From JBDTSW01 sp039930945 (GTDB lineage: Bacteria; Actinomycetota; Thermoleophilia; Solirubrobacterales; 70-9), in contig JBDTSW010000096.1 in the NCBI GenBank assembly GCA_039930945.1, positions 1-8,159 of the forward strand: a stretch of 8,159 nt of DNA, written 5' to 3'. The notes beneath the pieces were generated by a model. The model saw only the letters and a program-made list of their open reading frames with translations, was not told where the DNA came from and ran no database searches. How positions within the stretch are numbered: the stretch's first letter is position 1; the number at the start of each line of letters is the position of its first letter. Of this stretch, positions 6,240-8,159 are shown piece by piece. Both the position numbers and the translations under genes were made by a program.

Positions 6240-6250
6240 GACCACCGCGC

Positions 6251-6823
6251 ATGGCTCAGCCGACACGAGAACAGGCATGGGAACTGGTCTGCGAATGGGT
6301 CGAATCGGACTCGCTTCGCAAGCACCTGCTGGGCGTCGAGGCGGGGATGGTCGCCTACGCCGGCAAGTACGGCTCCGACGAGGAGCTGTGGGCGGTGACC
6401 GGGCTCGTCCACGACCTCGACTACGAGCGCTACCCCGACCTGGAGACGGGCCATCCTCGCCATGCGCTGAAGGAGCTGGAGGCGCGCGGCTACCCGCAGG
6501 AGGTGATTGACGCCGTGGCCGGCCACGCCACCTTCCTCGGGGTCCCGCGCGAGACGAAGATAGCGAAGACGCTGTTCGCCGTGGACGAGCTGTCGGGGTT
6601 CATCGCGGCCTGCGCGCTGGTGCGCCCCACCGGCATCGAGGGCATGAAGGTGAAGTCGGTGCGAAAGAAGCTGAGGCAGCCGTCATTCGCCGCCGGGGTC
6701 GACCGCGAGGAGGTCACTCGCGGCGCCGAGGAGCTGGGCGAGGACTTCGACGAGCACGTCGCCTTCCTGATCGCGGCGATGGCCGAGCGGGCGGACGGGC
6801 TCGGGCTCGCCCCGAGCGACTGA
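6251..6823 (+). CDS. HD-domain metal-dependent hydrolase, substrate unknown
   Basis: A 190-residue soluble protein with the HD-superfamily metal-binding pattern: His25 (RKHLLGVEAGM), the His54-Asp55 doublet (TGLVHDLDYERYP) and Asp112 (FAVDELSGF). His92 (AVAGHATFLG) is a possible extra ligand. HD proteins are usually phosphohydrolases or phosphodiesterases on nucleotides; this one resembles the small stand-alone 'predicted hydrolase, HD superfamily' group. It has no (p)ppGpp synthetase domain or HD-GYP signature and no signal peptide. The later segment IEGMKVKSVRKKLRQPSF is basic. The ATG at 6251 is the first in frame; it lies 26 bases from the divergent murA start and has no SD. The downstream hydrolase begins 8 bases after its stop, so the two are likely co-transcribed. 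Family call firm, substrate unknown. Confidence 0.85.
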   Translation: MAQPTREQAWELVCEWVESDSLRKHLLGVEAGMVAYAGKYGSDEELWAVTGLVHDLDYERYPDLETGHPRHALKELEARGYPQEVIDAVAGHATFLGVPRETKIAKTLFAVDELSGFIAACALVRPTGIEGMKVKSVRKKLRQPSFAAGVDREEVTRGAEELGEDFDEHVAFLIAAMAERADGLGLAPSD

Positions 6824-6831
6824 GTGGGCGC

Positions 6832-7938
6832 ATGAAACGTCGCTGGAAGGTCCTGATCGGGATCGCCTTCACCCTCGCCGTGCTGCTGGCGGTGAACACC
6901 GTCGTCGTCGACCAGCAGACCAAGCCCGCCGAGGTCACCGCATCCGGAGGGCAGCTGATCAGGCTCCCGGGCGGCGAGGTGCAGGTCCTCGAGCGGGCCG
7001 CGCAGAGCCCGAAGCCCGGTGCGCCGATCGTGCTCCTGCACTGCTACGCCTGCTCGCTGCGGTGGTGGGACCAGCTGACGCCGCTGCTGACCACCGACCA
7101 CCGGGTGATCCGCGTCGACTTCCTCGGCTTCGGCGGCTCGGAGAAGCCCTCCAGTGGCTACTCGGTGGAGGACCAGACCCAGCTCGTCGCCGGCGCCATG
7201 AACGAGCTCGACGTGCGGGGCGCGGTCGTCGTCGGCCAGTCGATGGGAGCGGCGATGGCGGTCTCGCTGGCGGAGAGCTCGAGCCAGCTCGTCGACCGGG
7301 TGGTCGACATCAGCCTCGCTGCCAGCAACGACGACGACCAGCTACCGTTCCTGGCCCGCCTCGGCTACACCCCTGTCCTGGGCGAGGCGATCTGGCGCCT
7401 GACCCCGGATTTCGCGGTTCTCGACAGCTTCAAGCGGGCCTTCGCGCCGGACTTCGAGATCCCGCCGGACTTCGAGGACATGATCCTCGACGGCTATGAG
7501 CGGATGACCTACACCTCCTACGACGAGGCACACCGGGCATTGCGGGACTTCCGCGACGCGGCGCCGCTCGACCAGCGCATGACCTCGTCGCTGGTGCCGC
7601 TGATGGCGATCTTCGGCGCCGAGGACCAGCTCCTCGACCCGACGGCCGCCGCCGAGGGCTTCGAGGACGTCCCGGGGGTGCGAATCAGCACCCTTCCGGG
7701 GATCGGCCACACCCCCCAGGTCGAGGCCCCGAAGCAAACCGCCGGCCTGATCGAAGAGTTCGCCGCCGACGCCGGCGACGAGATCCTCTCCGAACACCCC
7801 CCGCGCAAGGCCGGCAAGAAGCCCAAGCGCGACGACAAAGCAAAGCACAACCCCGATAAGAAGCCCAAGCAGGGACAGAAGGATCAGAAGGGCAAGCAGC
7901 GCGGGGAGAAGAAGGGCGGCAAGGCCAAGAACGACTGA
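6832..7938 (+). CDS. Membrane-anchored alpha/beta hydrolase with Lys-rich tail
   Basis: A 368-residue alpha/beta-hydrolase-fold protein. MKRRWK plus a hydrophobic segment (about 7-26) looks like an N-terminal signal anchor, since no clear cleavage site follows; the catalytic domain should be outside the membrane. The triad is Ser137 in GQSMG, Asp265 in FGAEDQLLDP and His293 in GIGHTPQVEAP. The oxyanion region reads LLHCYACSLRWW where the usual form is HG. VIRVDFLGFGGSEKP (92-106) is typical of epoxide hydrolase/dehalogenase/esterase-like members. Residues 323-368 are a low-complexity tail with 16 Lys and 3 Arg against 6 acidic residues, containing KKPK twice. The tail might bind anionic cell-wall polymers or lipids, which is inference. 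The substrate cannot be told from the sequence. It lies 8 bases after the HD gene, with at best a weak SD in the gap. Confidence 0.88.
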   Translation: MKRRWKVLIGIAFTLAVLLAVNTVVVDQQTKPAEVTASGGQLIRLPGGEVQVLERAAQSPKPGAPIVLLHCYACSLRWWDQLTPLLTTDHRVIRVDFLGFGGSEKPSSGYSVEDQTQLVAGAMNELDVRGAVVVGQSMGAAMAVSLAESSSQLVDRVVDISLAASNDDDQLPFLARLGYTPVLGEAIWRLTPDFAVLDSFKRAFAPDFEIPPDFEDMILDGYERMTYTSYDEAHRALRDFRDAAPLDQRMTSSLVPLMAIFGAEDQLLDPTAAAEGFEDVPGVRISTLPGIGHTPQVEAPKQTAGLIEEFAADAGDEILSEHPPRKAGKKPKRDDKAKHNPDKKPKQGQKDQKGKQRGEKKGGKAKND

Positions 7939-7973
7939 CCCGGCTCATGCGTTCCAGGGCGGACACATTCGGG

Positions 7974-8016
7974 GTGCGGTGAACGTTATGGGTGCATGTG
8001 ACCACTAACGTCGCAC
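7974..8016 (+). terminator. Imperfect 14-bp hairpin downstream of the hydrolase
   Basis: The arms GTGCG (7974-7978) and ACGTTATGG (7983-7991) can pair with CCA (8002-8004) plus TAACGTCGCAC (8006-8016). A four-base bulge sits on the left, a one-base bulge on the right, and a ten-base loop lies between. It begins 36 bases after the hydrolase stop. No T-run follows, so it would be a non-canonical terminator or a structured 3' end. The pairing is visible in the sequence; the function is inferred. An operator dyad is an alternative reading. Confidence 0.35.
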
Positions 8017-8041
8017 GGACCGTCAGGCGCGCGACGCGCGA

Positions 8042-8059
8042 CGCGGCGATCATCGCGCG
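8042..8059. repeat. Short CG-rich inverted repeat
   Basis: CGCG(G)CGAT-C-ATCGCGCG forms a dyad with one bulged base, following an alternating cgcgcgacgcgcgacgcgg stretch. It lies in the non-coding space between the hydrolase and the convergent right-edge gene. It may be part of a bidirectional terminator, or simply a product of high GC content. Confidence 0.2.
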
Positions 8060-8093
8060 GGTGTGCCGAAGGGCTACCGCTTTCCAGCAATGC

Positions 8094-8114
8094 GGCAGTT
8101 TCTCCCCTACTGCC
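8094..8114. repeat. Inverted repeat overlapping the stop of the right-edge gene
   Basis: GGCAGT (8094-8099) and ACTGCC (8109-8114) form a perfect six-base-pair stem with a nine-base loop. It covers the TAG stop of the putative minus-strand gene. It could contribute to transcription termination of that gene, but no T-run is present on either strand. Confidence 0.25.
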
Positions 8115-8159
8115 AGCGGCCGCCGGCCTTGGCCCACGCGAGCATGTGGTCGACCGAGC
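8107..8159 (-). CDS. C-terminal end of an unidentified gene (partial)
   Basis: The last 16 codons read SVDHMLAWAKAGGRWQ and end in TAG at 8107-8109; the rest is beyond the right edge. All 16 third positions are G or C, as in the real genes here, while the competing plus-strand frame over the same bases is not so biased. This supports coding on the minus strand, convergent with the alpha/beta hydrolase. The fragment is too short to assign a family. Confidence 0.4.
   Translation of the reverse strand, partial: SVDHMLAWAKAGGRWQ

Noticed and set aside
6225..6278. Longer MurA start adding 18 residues
   Set aside because: It would overlap the first codons of the divergent HD gene, and the added residues are not part of the family. 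MEKFVIQGG is the canonical start.
3837..6398. An 853-codon open frame on the plus strand, antisense to hisZ and murA
   Set aside because: It is a shadow of the GC3-biased codons of hisZ and murA, which have full family motifs. Its translation is low-complexity and Arg/Gly/Ala/Asp-rich, with no recognisable domain, and it cuts through the HD gene.
7998..8159. A 54-codon plus-strand frame from a GTG, open to the right edge
   Set aside because: Third positions are not GC-biased like the real genes, the product is Arg-rich without motifs, and the minus frame over the same bases shows 16 of 16 GC3.
1..8159. CRISPR arrays, insertion sequences, tRNA or rRNA genes
   Set aside because: I saw no spaced direct repeats, transposase frames, terminal repeats or tRNA-like cloverleaf on either strand.

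Overview
The window is GC-rich bacterial DNA, with codon third positions almost all G or C, NTGA stop/start overlaps between genes and almost no spare intergenic sequence. I read it as a high-GC actinobacterium. The pairing of a short HisG with a HisZ, instead of the long HisG of Streptomyces and Mycobacterium, makes a deep branch such as Thermoleophilia (Solirubrobacterales-like) the best guess. That placement is inference; no marker gene in the window settles it.

Layout. From about 1 to 4784 the minus strand carries a histidine biosynthesis operon, transcribed right to left: hisZ, hisG, hisD, hisB, hisH and hisA (hisA runs off the left edge). All of these junctions are 4-base NTGA overlaps except hisD-hisB. 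There a 37-base gap is exactly bridged by a 14-codon mini-ORF that overlaps the hisD stop at one end and the hisB start at the other. hisC is absent, although its usual actinobacterial place is between hisD and hisB. A 141-base leader (4785-4925) separates hisZ from murA, which lies upstream on the same strand. MurA has Asp in place of the fosfomycin-target Cys.

From 6251 the plus strand carries a divergent pair: an HD-domain metal-dependent phosphohydrolase of unknown substrate, then 8 bases later a membrane-anchored alpha/beta hydrolase with a strongly lysine-rich C-terminal tail. Only 26 bases separate the murA and HD-gene start codons, and they hold a symmetric TANNNTA element that can be a -10 box on both strands. 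After the hydrolase come about 170 bases with no convincing gene but with inverted repeats. The right edge holds what looks like the last 16 codons of a convergent minus-strand gene.

How the genes work together: HisZ-HisG catalyse and regulate the first step (PRPP + ATP). HisA isomerises ProFAR. HisH supplies ammonia to HisF (expected beyond the left edge). HisB dehydrates IGP, and HisD carries out the last two oxidations to histidine. MurA commits UDP-GlcNAc to peptidoglycan synthesis. The plus-strand pair is probably co-transcribed, but no shared pathway can be deduced. The his-operon genes are ordinary as families. The points most worth checking are the mini-ORF at the missing-hisC position, the MurA Cys-to-Asp change, the shared divergent -10 element and the lysine tail.
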